64,000 nt of DNA from Roseobacter denitrificans OCh 114. Its GTDB lineage: Bacteria; Pseudomonadota; Alphaproteobacteria; Rhodobacterales; Rhodobacteraceae. How positions within the stretch are numbered: position 1 is the stretch's first letter; each line of letters starts with the position of its first letter. The stretch is taken from positions 1,573,001-1,637,000 of the forward strand of contig NC_008209.1 of the NCBI RefSeq assembly GCF_000014045.1, written 5' to 3'. A model generated the notes under the pieces. The model worked only from the letters and a program-made list of their open reading frames with translations, had not been told where the DNA came from and did no database searches. Below are positions 53,662 to 62,190 of this stretch, piece after piece. The position numbers and the translations under genes are program-made.

Positions 53662-54326
53662 GCGGTTGGCTGACATTTGCGGGCGTGTTCGCGCTGTTCT
53701 TTGCGACGCATTCCATCCCCGTGCGGCCGCCCGTCAAAAAACGTCTGGTCAGGCATCTGGGTGCCAAGGGGTTTACGACCGCCTATTCGGCACTGTCGCT
53801 GTGCATTCTGGCGCTCTTGATCTGGGCTGCGGGGCAGGCGCCTTTCGTGCTGCTCTGGGCTGAGGCGGCCTGGCATCGTCCGGCCATTTTGGTGGGGATG
53901 CTGGCCGCTTGCCTGATCCTTGCCGCGTCCATTGGGCAACCCAACCCGTTTTCATTCGGGGGCCGCGACAATGACGCGTTCGATCCGACGGATTGCGGTA
54001 TCATCGGGTATATGCGCCACCCGCTGCTGAGCGTTCTTGCCCTTTGGGCACTCTTGCATGTGTTGGCGAATGGCGATCTGGCGCATGTCTTGTTGTTTGG
54101 CACTCTGGGCCTTTTCGCATATGTCGGACCGCGCATCATTGATGCGCGCAATAGGCGCGACATGGGCGCCGAGGCCTGGGAGGCACTGGTGGGCGAAACC
54201 CGCCGCCAGCGCCGCATTCGAGTGCCGTCGCCCGCGATGATGCTGCGCCTTGGTGCCGGCGTTATCCTCTATCTGGTGCTTGTCTTTTTGCATCCGGTTG
54301 TGATCGGCGTCCCTGTTTTGTCTTGA
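53658..54326 (+). CDS. nnrU: NnrU-family membrane protein
   Basis: The 222-aa protein has about six membrane spans and the NnrU/MAPEG-like pattern: ATHSIPVRPPVKKRLVRHLG, FDPTDCGIIGYMRHPLL, YVGPRIIDARNRR. NnrU is linked to nitrite and NO reduction in Rhodobacter; the exact reaction is unknown. The ATG overlaps the nnrS stop (ATGA). Confidence 0.9.
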   Translation: MSGWLTFAGVFALFFATHSIPVRPPVKKRLVRHLGAKGFTTAYSALSLCILALLIWAAGQAPFVLLWAEAAWHRPAILVGMLAACLILAASIGQPNPFSFGGRDNDAFDPTDCGIIGYMRHPLLSVLALWALLHVLANGDLAHVLLFGTLGLFAYVGPRIIDARNRRDMGAEAWEALVGETRRQRRIRVPSPAMMLRLGAGVILYLVLVFLHPVVIGVPVLS

Positions 54327-54407
54327 TATCAGCGGTTTGCGCGGGGGTGGCGCGGTCTTTGCCGGTTGATCCATGAGCCGATGGCACACTGAAATCAGAC
54401 CCCGGTG

Positions 54408-54421
54408 ATGATCTGGATCAA
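54408..54421. promoter_or_regulatory. FNR/FnrL box upstream of hemN
   Basis: ATGAT-CTGG-ATCAA matches the FNR consensus TTGAT-N4-ATCAA at 9 of 10 positions. It is about 130 bp before the hemN start, suiting activation of hemN when oxygen is low. Confidence 0.65.
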
Positions 54422-54548
54422 AGACAGTCCGGGCGTCTTTCACGAAACTGACCGAAACCGGGCTGTCTTCAAGGCCCTGACGACCGAATGGCTTGGGACG
54501 GTTTCCAGGCCCGCAGCCACAACGCTGAAAAAACAGACTGGGACTTCG

Positions 54549-55898
54549 ATGACCAACACGCTTAAAACCTACATGAACCGCAACGTGCCGCGCTACACCA
54601 GCTATCCCACGGCGCCGCATTTTTCCGATGCCATCGGTTCTGAGGACTATGCGGCGTGGTTGTCGACGCTTCCTCCCGAAAAACCAGTCTCTCTCTACCT
54701 GCATGTGCCCTTTTGTCGTGAGCTGTGCTGGTATTGCGGGTGCAATATGAAACTGGCGAAAAAGGATGCGCCTGTCGCGCAATACGCAAAGACGCTCAAC
54801 CGCGAGATCGGCTTGTTGGCGCAACATCTGCCGCAGCGGATGCAGGTTTCGCATCTGCATTGGGGCGGTGGAACACCCACAGCCCTTGTGCCGGACGATC
54901 TGGAGCGTGCGATGGACGCTGTGCAGGCCAGCTTCGATTTCACCCCTGACGCCGAACTGGCGATCGAGAGTGACCCGCGCACGCTCACCGATGAGATGAC
55001 CCTGCGGATCGGGCAAATGGGTTTCACCCGTGCCAGCTTTGGGGTGCAGGAATTTGACCCCAAGGTGCAAAAAGCCATCAACCGGATACAGCCGCCCGAC
55101 ATGGTGCGCCATTCAGTCGAGGGCCTGCGTGCGGCGGGTGTCACGGGCATCAACTTTGATCTGATTTACGGGCTGCCGCATCAGACCGTCGATACGCTGT
55201 TGGAGACAATTCGCCTCTGCGTGGAAATGCAGCCGGATCGCATTGCGCTGTTTGGATATGCGCATGTGCCCTGGATGGCCAAGAAACAAAGGCTTATTGA
55301 TGAGGCTGCCCTGCCCGATGGGGATGCTCGCTTGCAGCAATCACAGGCGGCGGCCCTCGCCCTGGTCGCGGCGGGATATGTGGCCATTGGCCTTGATCAT
55401 TTCGCGCTGCCCTCTGACCCGATGGCTAAAGCTGCCCGAGAAGGCAGCCTGCGCCGCAATTTCCAAGGATACACAACCGACCGCGCGGAAACCATGCTGG
55501 GCGTGGGGTCAACGTCCATCGGGCGCACGCCGTCAGGATACGTTCAAAACCTCGCGGAAACGGGTGCCTGGGCGCGCGCTGTTGAAGCAGGTGTGCTGCC
55601 CATCGCCAAGGGCGTCGGCCTGAGCAAGGATGACAACCTGCGCGGTCATGTCATAGAGCGGCTGATGTGCAATGGGGAGGTGGACCTCGACGCGGCTGCC
55701 CTGCAGTTTGGCACGCCGCGCGATTGGTATCACCCCCACGAAGCAGAACTGGCCATTCTTGAAGCCGATGGTCTGATCACGCGCCGGGGTGGAAAAATCA
55801 CGGTCACGGATCACGGCGCACCGGTCGTGCGCGTCGCGGCAGCTGTCTTTGACGCCTATTTCGCGGCGCAGCGGGCACGCCATGCGGTTGCTGTCTAG
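54549..55898 (+). CDS. hemN: Oxygen-independent coproporphyrinogen III dehydrogenase
   Basis: This 449-aa radical SAM enzyme has C56, C60, C63 and C65 (CRELCWYCGC), GGGTPT, the substrate segment RYTSYPTAPHF at the start, and the HemN C-terminal domain. It makes protoporphyrinogen IX without oxygen, feeding heme and bacteriochlorophyll. The ATG at 54549 is chosen since the upstream frame lacks coding character. It has an FNR box and lies next to bchE. Confidence 0.94.
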   Translation: MTNTLKTYMNRNVPRYTSYPTAPHFSDAIGSEDYAAWLSTLPPEKPVSLYLHVPFCRELCWYCGCNMKLAKKDAPVAQYAKTLNREIGLLAQHLPQRMQVSHLHWGGGTPTALVPDDLERAMDAVQASFDFTPDAELAIESDPRTLTDEMTLRIGQMGFTRASFGVQEFDPKVQKAINRIQPPDMVRHSVEGLRAAGVTGINFDLIYGLPHQTVDTLLETIRLCVEMQPDRIALFGYAHVPWMAKKQRLIDEAALPDGDARLQQSQAAALALVAAGYVAIGLDHFALPSDPMAKAAREGSLRRNFQGYTTDRAETMLGVGSTSIGRTPSGYVQNLAETGAWARAVEAGVLPIAKGVGLSKDDNLRGHVIERLMCNGEVDLDAAALQFGTPRDWYHPHEAELAILEADGLITRRGGKITVTDHGAPVVRVAAAVFDAYFAAQRARHAVAV

Positions 55899-55912
55899 GG
55901 GCTTTTAGCCCC
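55898..55912 (+). terminator. Short hairpin at the hemN end
   Basis: GGGGCT and AGCCCC pair over 6 bp around TTT, starting in the hemN stop codon. There is no T-run, so termination is uncertain. Confidence 0.3.
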
Positions 55913-56087
55913 GCTGCACCCCATGCGCCTTTTGACGGGCGATGCTCCGTTGCCTACCACTTGCCCCGCACCCAACTGCGCCGGACTGGCGTGCGGAGGG
56001 TTCGGGTGATGTCCCCGTGATACTCCCCGATTCTCGCTGCCCGGCGCTGTTCCACACGGCATTGGTGCCGTGTTGGCGAGGCGGACA

Positions 56088-56101
56088 TTGATATATGTCA
56101 A
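56088..56101. promoter_or_regulatory. FNR/FnrL box upstream of bchE
   Basis: TTGAT-ATAT-GTCAA matches TTGAT-N4-ATCAA at 9 of 10 positions, about 60 bp before the bchE start. It overlaps the first PpsR box by 6 bp. Confidence 0.7.
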
Positions 56102-56113
56102 GGTGGATTTACA
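56096..56113. promoter_or_regulatory. PpsR/CrtJ box 1 of bchE
   Basis: TGTCAAGGTGGATTTACA fits TGT-N12-ACA exactly. Its sequence is almost the same as the second box. Confidence 0.75.
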
Positions 56114-56120
56114 AAATGAC

Positions 56121-56138
56121 TGTCAATTTGGATTTACA
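56121..56138. promoter_or_regulatory. PpsR/CrtJ box 2 of bchE
   Basis: TGTCAATTTGGATTTACA fits TGT-N12-ACA exactly and is 7 bp from box 1, the usual spacing for cooperative PpsR/CrtJ binding. It ends 17 bp before the bchE ATG. Confidence 0.78.
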
Positions 56139-56155
56139 CAGATTGAGGAATCATC

Positions 56156-57820
56156 ATGAAAATTCTGTTTGTACATCCAAATTACCGGTCCGGCGGCGCT
56201 GAAATTGCCGGGACATGGCCCCCGGCCTGGGTTGCGTATCTGAGCGGTCACCTGCGCGGTGTGGGCTTTGATGACATCGAGTTTATTGATGCGATGACCG
56301 ACAATCTGACAGATGCGGATCTGGCACAGAAGATGGAGGCGCTGCAACCGGATGTCGTGGCGGTCACGGCCATCACACCGTCGATCTATCGCGCCGAAGA
56401 TGTTCTGAAAATCGCCAAGGAACTGGTCCCCAACGCCGTGCGGGTGATGGGCGGTGTCCATGCGACGTTCATGTATAAACAGGTTCTCTCCGAAGCCCCG
56501 TGGATCGATGTGATCGTGCGCGGCGAAGGTGAGGAAATCTGCTCCGAACTGATGCTCGCCATTCAGGATGGCAGCTTTCCGGGAAACCGGCACGATATAA
56601 AAGGCCTCGCCTTTCTGGACGGCGATCAGATCATCGCCACGCCTGCAGCTTCCACCGTCAAGGATCTGAGCAAGATCAAACCGGACTGGACGGTCCTCGA
56701 CTGGTCGAAATACATCTACATCCCGCTCGGTACGCGGGTGGCCATTCCGAACCTTGCGCGCGGGTGCCCGTTCACCTGTTCGTTCTGTAGCCAATGGAAA
56801 TTCTGGCGTGACTACCGCGTGCGCGACCCCAAGGACGTGGTCGATGAGATCGAAGATCTGGTGGACAATCACGGCGTCGGCTTCTTTATCCTCGCGGATG
56901 AGGAGCCGTCGATCAACAAGAAGAAGTTCATCGCCTTTTGTCAGGAACTCATTGACCGGGGCCTGCCGGACCGGGTCAAATGGGGCATCAACACCCGTGT
57001 GACGGATATCTACCGCGACCGCGATCTTCTGAAATTCTACCGTGAGGCCGGGTTGGTGCACGTCAGTCTTGGGACTGAGGCGGCCGCGCAGATGAAGCTC
57101 GACATCTTCAACAAAGAGACCAAAGTTGAAGAGAACAAAGAGGCGATCCGCTTGCTGCGCGAGGCCGACATCCTTGTCGAGGCACAGTTTATCGTGGGTC
57201 TGGACAATGAAACTTCTGAAACCCTCGAAGAGACGTTCCAGATGGCTTGGGACTGGCAGCCGGACCTTGCAAACTGGTCCATGTATACGCCCTGGCCGTT
57301 CACGCCGCTGTTTCAGGAATTGAAGGACAAGGTCGAGGTTTTCGACTATAGCCGCTACAATTTCGTCACGCCCATCATGAAACCCAAATCCATGACGCGG
57401 GGTGAATTGCTGGACGGTGTGATGAAAAACTACCGCCGGTTTTATTCGCGCAAGGCGCTGTTCCATTATCCATGGCGTGGCAACGGATTCCGCCGCCGCT
57501 ACCTGCTGGGCTGTCTCTATGCCTTCCTAAAGGCAGGTGTGGGGCGCACATTCTATGATCTGGGCAAGGTCGGCTACACCGGTCCGCAATCAAAGCACAA
57601 ACTCGATTTCCATTTCGATGACACCCGCACCATCGCCGAGGCGCAGATGGAAGACTGGGAAGCCTCTGCCGACAAGGCCGCCAGAGCCGCCGAACGTCGC
57701 GCAGCCCTGCGCGAGCAGGGTAAAGAGCGGGCGCAGGAGAGAAGCCAGGCGTTCAAGATGCCCAATGGCGCAGAGGTCAAAGCCTGCGGTGGCGGCACTC
57801 AGCAGATGGAGGATGTCTGA
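56156..57820 (+). CDS. bchE: Anaerobic Mg-protoporphyrin IX monomethyl ester cyclase
   Basis: The 554-aa protein has an N-terminal B12-binding-like domain (residues 1-140), a radical SAM core with C204, C208 and C211 (CPFTCSFC), and a BchE-type C-terminal domain ([36 protein letters not shown]). It forms ring E of bacteriochlorophyll using water instead of oxygen. GAGGAA precedes the ATG. No other bch or crt gene is in the window, so it stands outside a photosynthesis cluster, next to hemN. Confidence 0.93.
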   Translation: MKILFVHPNYRSGGAEIAGTWPPAWVAYLSGHLRGVGFDDIEFIDAMTDNLTDADLAQKMEALQPDVVAVTAITPSIYRAEDVLKIAKELVPNAVRVMGGVHATFMYKQVLSEAPWIDVIVRGEGEEICSELMLAIQDGSFPGNRHDIKGLAFLDGDQIIATPAASTVKDLSKIKPDWTVLDWSKYIYIPLGTRVAIPNLARGCPFTCSFCSQWKFWRDYRVRDPKDVVDEIEDLVDNHGVGFFILADEEPSINKKKFIAFCQELIDRGLPDRVKWGINTRVTDIYRDRDLLKFYREAGLVHVSLGTEAAAQMKLDIFNKETKVEENKEAIRLLREADILVEAQFIVGLDNETSETLEETFQMAWDWQPDLANWSMYTPWPFTPLFQELKDKVEVFDYSRYNFVTPIMKPKSMTRGELLDGVMKNYRRFYSRKALFHYPWRGNGFRRRYLLGCLYAFLKAGVGRTFYDLGKVGYTGPQSKHKLDFHFDDTRTIAEAQMEDWEASADKAARAAERRAALREQGKERAQERSQAFKMPNGAEVKACGGGTQQMEDV

Positions 57821-58071
57821 GGCTTTTGCCGGAACTGATCAAACGCAACAGTTTCCTGCCACCCGGGGTGTGAGCGGATCAGTGCGTGGGACTGCCATGC
57901 GGTGATCTGCGTCGCGCCAGGTATCCGTTCGTGGCAACAGGCAGACCTGCGCGCTTTTCAGTGCGACCTGTTGCAGGTTGCGCTGTCCTGCGGTGCGAGA
58001 TCGCAGTTGGTTAGACCCGCACTGGTTTTTGCGGTTATAGTGCCGGGCAATCCCGCTTGAAAGGTTCCACC

Positions 58072-59271
58072 ATGTTCCGACCCATCATCCTCGCGCTGCT
58101 CCTTTGCGCGCCCGCCTTGGCGGAGCCAATCACCTCCGGCCCGCGTCCGCTGTACCTGGTTGACCAGATGGCACCAGGACCGTTGCGCGACAGGCTGATG
58201 TCCTGTGCAAATGATCCGGTGAGGCGCACCTTGTTCTCCATTGGCCACCGTGGCGCGCCCATGCAGTTCCCCGAACACACCGTGGAGAGTTACGTCGCCG
58301 CCGCGCGGATGGGGGCGGGCATTCTTGAATGCGACGTGACATTTACGGCGGACAAGGAACTGGTTTGCCGCCATGCGCAAAACGATCTGCACACCACGAC
58401 CAACATCCTTGCCACGGATCTTGCGGTAAAGTGCACGGCCGGTTTTACCCCTGCGGATGACGATATGAGGGCACATGCCGAATGCAGAACCTCAGACATC
58501 ACATTGGCCGAGTTTCGCACCCTGACCGGCAAAATGGACGCGGCCAACCCAAATGCCCGGTCTGTCGCGCAATACATGGACGGCACGGCAGGCTGGCGTA
58601 CCGATCTTTATGCAGCGGATGGTGGCGATCTGATGACCCATGCGGAGTCGATTGCGCTGTTCAAATCACTCGGCGCAAAATTCACGCCTGAACTGAAACC
58701 GGCGGTTGTCGAGATGCCGTATGACGGCTTTTCGCAGGAAGACTACGCGCAGAAGTTGATCGATGAATACATATCCGCCGGCATCCCCGCATCGGATGTC
58801 TGGGTGCAATCGTTCAACCTTGATGATGTGCTCTATTGGATCAGACACGCGCCAGAGTTCGGGGCGCAGGCGGTCTATCTGGATGGCAGCTACAGGATCG
58901 AGGGGTGGCGCCCGGACCTGCCCGAAACATGGGTTCACCAGATGGGTGATCTCAAGGCGATGGGTGTGAATTACATCGCGCCGCCCACATGGGTGCTGCT
59001 GGCACTGGTGGATGGTGAGATCGTGCCATCCAGATACGCGCTCGAAGCCCGCGCGGCCGGAATTGAAATTATCACTTGGACGATAGAACGGTCCGGGCCG
59101 CTGCAGAATGGCGGTGGGTGGTATTACCAGACCATAAAGGACGTCACCAATTCCGATGGTATCATGTACGAGGTGATCGACGTGCTGGCCCAGCAGGTTG
59201 GCGTTAAGGGCATCTTTTCGGACTGGCCTGCCACGACCAGCTACTATGCCAGCTGCGTGGGTCTTGACTGA
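58072..59271 (+). CDS. Exported glycerophosphodiester phosphodiesterase
   Basis: The 399-aa protein has a signal peptide (residues 1-17, ALA-EP) and a GDPD domain with the catalytic HRGA ([17 protein letters not shown]) and the metal-binding ECDV, then KFTPELKP. It cleaves glycerophosphodiesters to glycerol-3-phosphate and an alcohol in the periplasm, as GlpQ does. The ATG at 58072 has AAAGG upstream. It is convergent with a sugar-phosphate transferase gene across repeat copy E. Confidence 0.9.
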   Translation: MFRPIILALLLCAPALAEPITSGPRPLYLVDQMAPGPLRDRLMSCANDPVRRTLFSIGHRGAPMQFPEHTVESYVAAARMGAGILECDVTFTADKELVCRHAQNDLHTTTNILATDLAVKCTAGFTPADDDMRAHAECRTSDITLAEFRTLTGKMDAANPNARSVAQYMDGTAGWRTDLYAADGGDLMTHAESIALFKSLGAKFTPELKPAVVEMPYDGFSQEDYAQKLIDEYISAGIPASDVWVQSFNLDDVLYWIRHAPEFGAQAVYLDGSYRIEGWRPDLPETWVHQMGDLKAMGVNYIAPPTWVLLALVDGEIVPSRYALEARAAGIEIITWTIERSGPLQNGGGWYYQTIKDVTNSDGIMYEVIDVLAQQVGVKGIFSDWPATTSYYASCVGLD

Positions 59272-59367
59272 CCCGGTGATCAACATGCGCCCGGTCAGTG
59301 GAGCGTCGGCGCACAAAGCCCCCTGCGATCCTGCGTGACAAAGGCCAGACGGAAAGGCGTGCGCTGC

Positions 59368-59473
59368 TTAAATCGTCATGATAAAAGCCTCGATCACGTA
59401 AAGCTGCCTGAATTCAAGGATTTCAACACGTTACGTGATGCATGATGTTTCAGGTATTTCGCCAGACGCTTCA
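59368..59473 (-). repeat. Dispersed dyad repeat, copy E
   Basis: Read on the minus strand it begins TGAAGCGTCTGGCGAAA, contains CACGTAACGTGTTGAAAT and AATTCAGGCAGCTTTACGTG, and ends TCATGACGATTTAAG. The first three bases are the stop codon of the sugar-phosphate transferase gene. It lies between convergent genes, 96 bp after the glycerophosphodiesterase. Confidence 0.88.
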
Positions 59474-60922
59474 ATACGCGCCTTTTGCCCGGAACAGGCT
59501 TAAAGGGGTTTGGAGCAGGATCTTGAGATCCAGCCAGATTGACCAGTTTTCAATGTAAAACAGATCGTGTTCAAAGCGGGCTTCCAGCTTTTTGGCGTCA
59601 TCAATCTCGCCACGCCAACCGTTGATTTGAGCCCAGCCGGTAATGCCGGGTGGCAGCCGGTGGCGGGCCGAATACCCATCCACGATCTGGGTGAAGCGCT
59701 CATGTTGACTGGACATTGCTTCGACGGCGTGGGGGCGCGGCCCGACGAGTGACAAGTCGCCGCGCAACACATTGAAAAGCTGGGGAAGTTCGTCAATCGA
59801 AGAGCGCCGCAGGAAGCGCCCGACCCGCGTTACACGGGGATCGTCCTTGGTCACCACATTCTTGCCCAACGGATCGCTCATTTCCGTGTACATCGAGCGA
59901 AATTTCAGCACTTCGATAATGCGGTTGTTATAGCCGTGGCGGTGCTGTCGAAACAGGACGGGGCCAGGAGATTCCAGACGAATGGCGAGGGCCGCCAAGG
60001 CCATCACAGGCCAAAAAACCGCAAGGGCACAGAGCGCAAAGAACACATCAAAGAGACGTTTGGCCAAACGACACTCGGGCGCATAGCTGCGCTTGACCCT
60101 CGCCAGCAATGGCGCCCGCCGGTTTTGATCAAAGGCAAAATCCTTGCTGTAGGTCGACAGCCCAACTTCGACCGGAAGGACACGGAATTCATCCAACAGC
60201 CACTTGATGCGTTTTTCTGCGGCAAAGGGTAGGGCAATGATCACCAGTTCAATGTCTGCAGCGCGCACAAAGGCGATCAGGTCCTTGTACCCCCCGATCT
60301 TGGGAACGCCCAGAACCTGTTTGGGCGAGCGTATATCATCACGGTCATCAAATATGCCGTGCAGGCGAATATCGTTGCCCGGTCGCGCATTCAGCCCACG
60401 GATAAGGCGTGCCGCTTCCTCGCCGCCACCGGCGATGACGGCGCGACGTGCGATCAAACCGGTTTCGATGACCCATCTGATGATCATATTGCCGCCAAGC
60501 CGGGTCGGGATGATCGCAACTGTCAAACTCAAAGCGGCGCTTGCGAATGCCGTGCTCAGGTTTGTGACGGGCGAAAAGGCAATGCCTGCAGCAATTGGCC
60601 CAGCAGCGCACAGCAGGCTATAGGTGAGGAAGGACACCCGATTGGCCATGACCGCACTGCGATATCCGCCAATGGCAACCATGGATGCAACAACCACGCC
60701 ACTGCCCAGAATGGCCCAGCCCGCCGCACCGACGGGCGCGAATTGTTCCGTTGGCGTGGCCCCGTAGAGCGCAAACCAGAAGGCCAGGGCGAAAACGAAC
60801 ACGTCGATACAAACGGCGATACAGGCAAGCCAAAGTGGTTCGAGCGCGCCGCGTTTCAGCACAAGGGCAACATTTCGGGCGGCTTCATTCAACTCGATTG
60901 AGTGCCTGTCCATTTTACTCAT
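59471..60922 (-). CDS. Polyprenyl-phosphate sugar-1-phosphate transferase
   Basis: This 483-aa protein has four N-terminal membrane spans (residues about 30-150), a CoA-binding-like middle domain (AVIAGGGEEAARLI), one more span near 290, and the bacterial sugar transferase domain (KRLFDVFFALCAL, KFRSMYTEM, SSIDELPQLFNVLRGDLSLVGPRP). It starts an exopolysaccharide or capsule repeat unit by loading a sugar-phosphate, probably glucose, on undecaprenyl phosphate. The start could be the ATG at 60922 or at 60913. No other polysaccharide genes are adjacent. Confidence 0.9.
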   Translation of the reverse strand: MSKMDRHSIELNEAARNVALVLKRGALEPLWLACIAVCIDVFVFALAFWFALYGATPTEQFAPVGAAGWAILGSGVVVASMVAIGGYRSAVMANRVSFLTYSLLCAAGPIAAGIAFSPVTNLSTAFASAALSLTVAIIPTRLGGNMIIRWVIETGLIARRAVIAGGGEEAARLIRGLNARPGNDIRLHGIFDDRDDIRSPKQVLGVPKIGGYKDLIAFVRAADIELVIIALPFAAEKRIKWLLDEFRVLPVEVGLSTYSKDFAFDQNRRAPLLARVKRSYAPECRLAKRLFDVFFALCALAVFWPVMALAALAIRLESPGPVLFRQHRHGYNNRIIEVLKFRSMYTEMSDPLGKNVVTKDDPRVTRVGRFLRRSSIDELPQLFNVLRGDLSLVGPRPHAVEAMSSQHERFTQIVDGYSARHRLPPGITGWAQINGWRGEIDDAKKLEARFEHDLFYIENWSIWLDLKILLQTPLSLFRAKGAY

Positions 60923-61084
60923 CGGTGCGGTTATCCTACGCTGAACCGGGTCCTATCCGGCACTTCCAGCGTGCAGCCTAGCACCCTATCCGTTAAGACT
61001 CCGTTTGAGTTGGTCGAAACGGGCAAGAGATCCGTGACCTTGTGTCGTTGGAACCCGTTCTCGGCACATTGTTGACCGGTGTTA

Positions 61085-62086
61085 TCACGCTGATGATGTT
61101 CGCTTGAGCCGCCAGTTTTCTGGCGTGATGTCATAGGTCGCTTTGAAAACCCGAATGAAATGGGACACATCCGAGAAACCCGTATCCTGCGCAATCTGCG
61201 TCACGGACCGTTGCGTCTGTCGCAAGAGGCGTTCGGCCTGCGCCAGACGTATCCGTTTGCCTGCCTCGAAAGGCGTCATGTTCAGCGCGGCGTCAAAGCG
61301 GCGTTCCAGTGTTCTTGGACTTACCTTCAGGCGTGCAGCGAGGGTGGAAAGTGTCGGCGGCGCGTCCAGCGCTTGTTGCAGCAGCAGCAAGGCACGCCGC
61401 ACGATGGGGTCGCTGGTTGTCATATCCAGCGGCAACCCCGGTTGCGGGCGGTCGGCTTCCATCGCCTCGTCGATCATCATGATGGACAGGCTTTTGCGCG
61501 CGGCGGCCTTGCTGATGTGGCGGTCCACGAGAAAGGCCGCGAGATGCGCGGAACTTGTGCCGCCAGAACATGTCAGCCGGTCCCGGTCGACCACGAAAAT
61601 CTGATCGGATACCGGCTCCAACCCATCAAACTGCTCAAGAAAGTCATTATGGTGAAACCAGCTGACGCAGCAGCGATAACCATCCAGAAGCCCGGCAGCG
61701 TGCAACACGAAAGACCCGGTGCACACGCCGATCAAAGGTACACGCGCCATCGCCGCCCGGCGCAGAAAGGCGGTGTATTCGGGTTCGACCTGCTCCAACT
61801 CGCCCATCAGGCCGCCAATGACCACGATATAATCAAAGCGTCTGGGGTCGCCAAGGCGCTCTTCGGGCTGCACCGTGACGCCACTTGAAGAAGTGACGGG
61901 GGTCATGTCCGCAGAGAGCACCCGCCAATTGCACAGAATGGCACGCGAGCGGTCGCCTTCGTCGGAGGCCAGGCGCAGCACATCGACAAAATTTGCAAAG
62001 GCACAGATCGTAAATTGCCGCGTCAGGATGAATCCGATGCGCAAGCGCGTGCGATCTGAAGAAATGGCAGAATCAGGGTGCTTCAT
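61085..62086 (-). CDS. GlxA-family AraC-type regulator, GbdR-like
   Basis: The 333-aa protein has an N-terminal DJ-1/PfpI-like domain (residues 15-200, with the nucleophile-position Cys in GVCTGSFVL) and a C-terminal AraC helix-turn-helix pair (residues about 225-325, LAARLKVSPRTLERRF and IAQDTGFSDVSHFIRVFKATY). GbdR of Pseudomonas, of this build, activates betaine and sarcosine breakdown. Its divergent place next to soxBDA suggests the same role here. Confidence 0.87.
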   Translation of the reverse strand: MKHPDSAISSDRTRLRIGFILTRQFTICAFANFVDVLRLASDEGDRSRAILCNWRVLSADMTPVTSSSGVTVQPEERLGDPRRFDYIVVIGGLMGELEQVEPEYTAFLRRAAMARVPLIGVCTGSFVLHAAGLLDGYRCCVSWFHHNDFLEQFDGLEPVSDQIFVVDRDRLTCSGGTSSAHLAAFLVDRHISKAAARKSLSIMMIDEAMEADRPQPGLPLDMTTSDPIVRRALLLLQQALDAPPTLSTLAARLKVSPRTLERRFDAALNMTPFEAGKRIRLAQAERLLRQTQRSVTQIAQDTGFSDVSHFIRVFKATYDITPENWRLKRTSSA

Positions 62087-62091
62087 GACGA

Positions 62092-62120
62092 TATAATAAC
62101 GCGCATCTGGCGTTATTATA
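62092..62120. promoter_or_regulatory. Perfect inverted repeat between the regulator and soxB
   Basis: TATAATAACGC (62092-62102) and GCGTTATTATA (62110-62120) are exact inverted copies with a 7-bp spacer. Each arm holds TATAAT, one per strand, pointing outward. The element is 5 bp from the regulator start codon and about 70 bp from soxB, so it could be an operator or a divergent promoter core. Confidence 0.6.
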
Positions 62121-62190
62121 CAGCGGCGACTCGGGATAATGTGTTAACGAGCGCGAGCTTCACATTTTGACTGTTCGGGAAGGCCGCATC

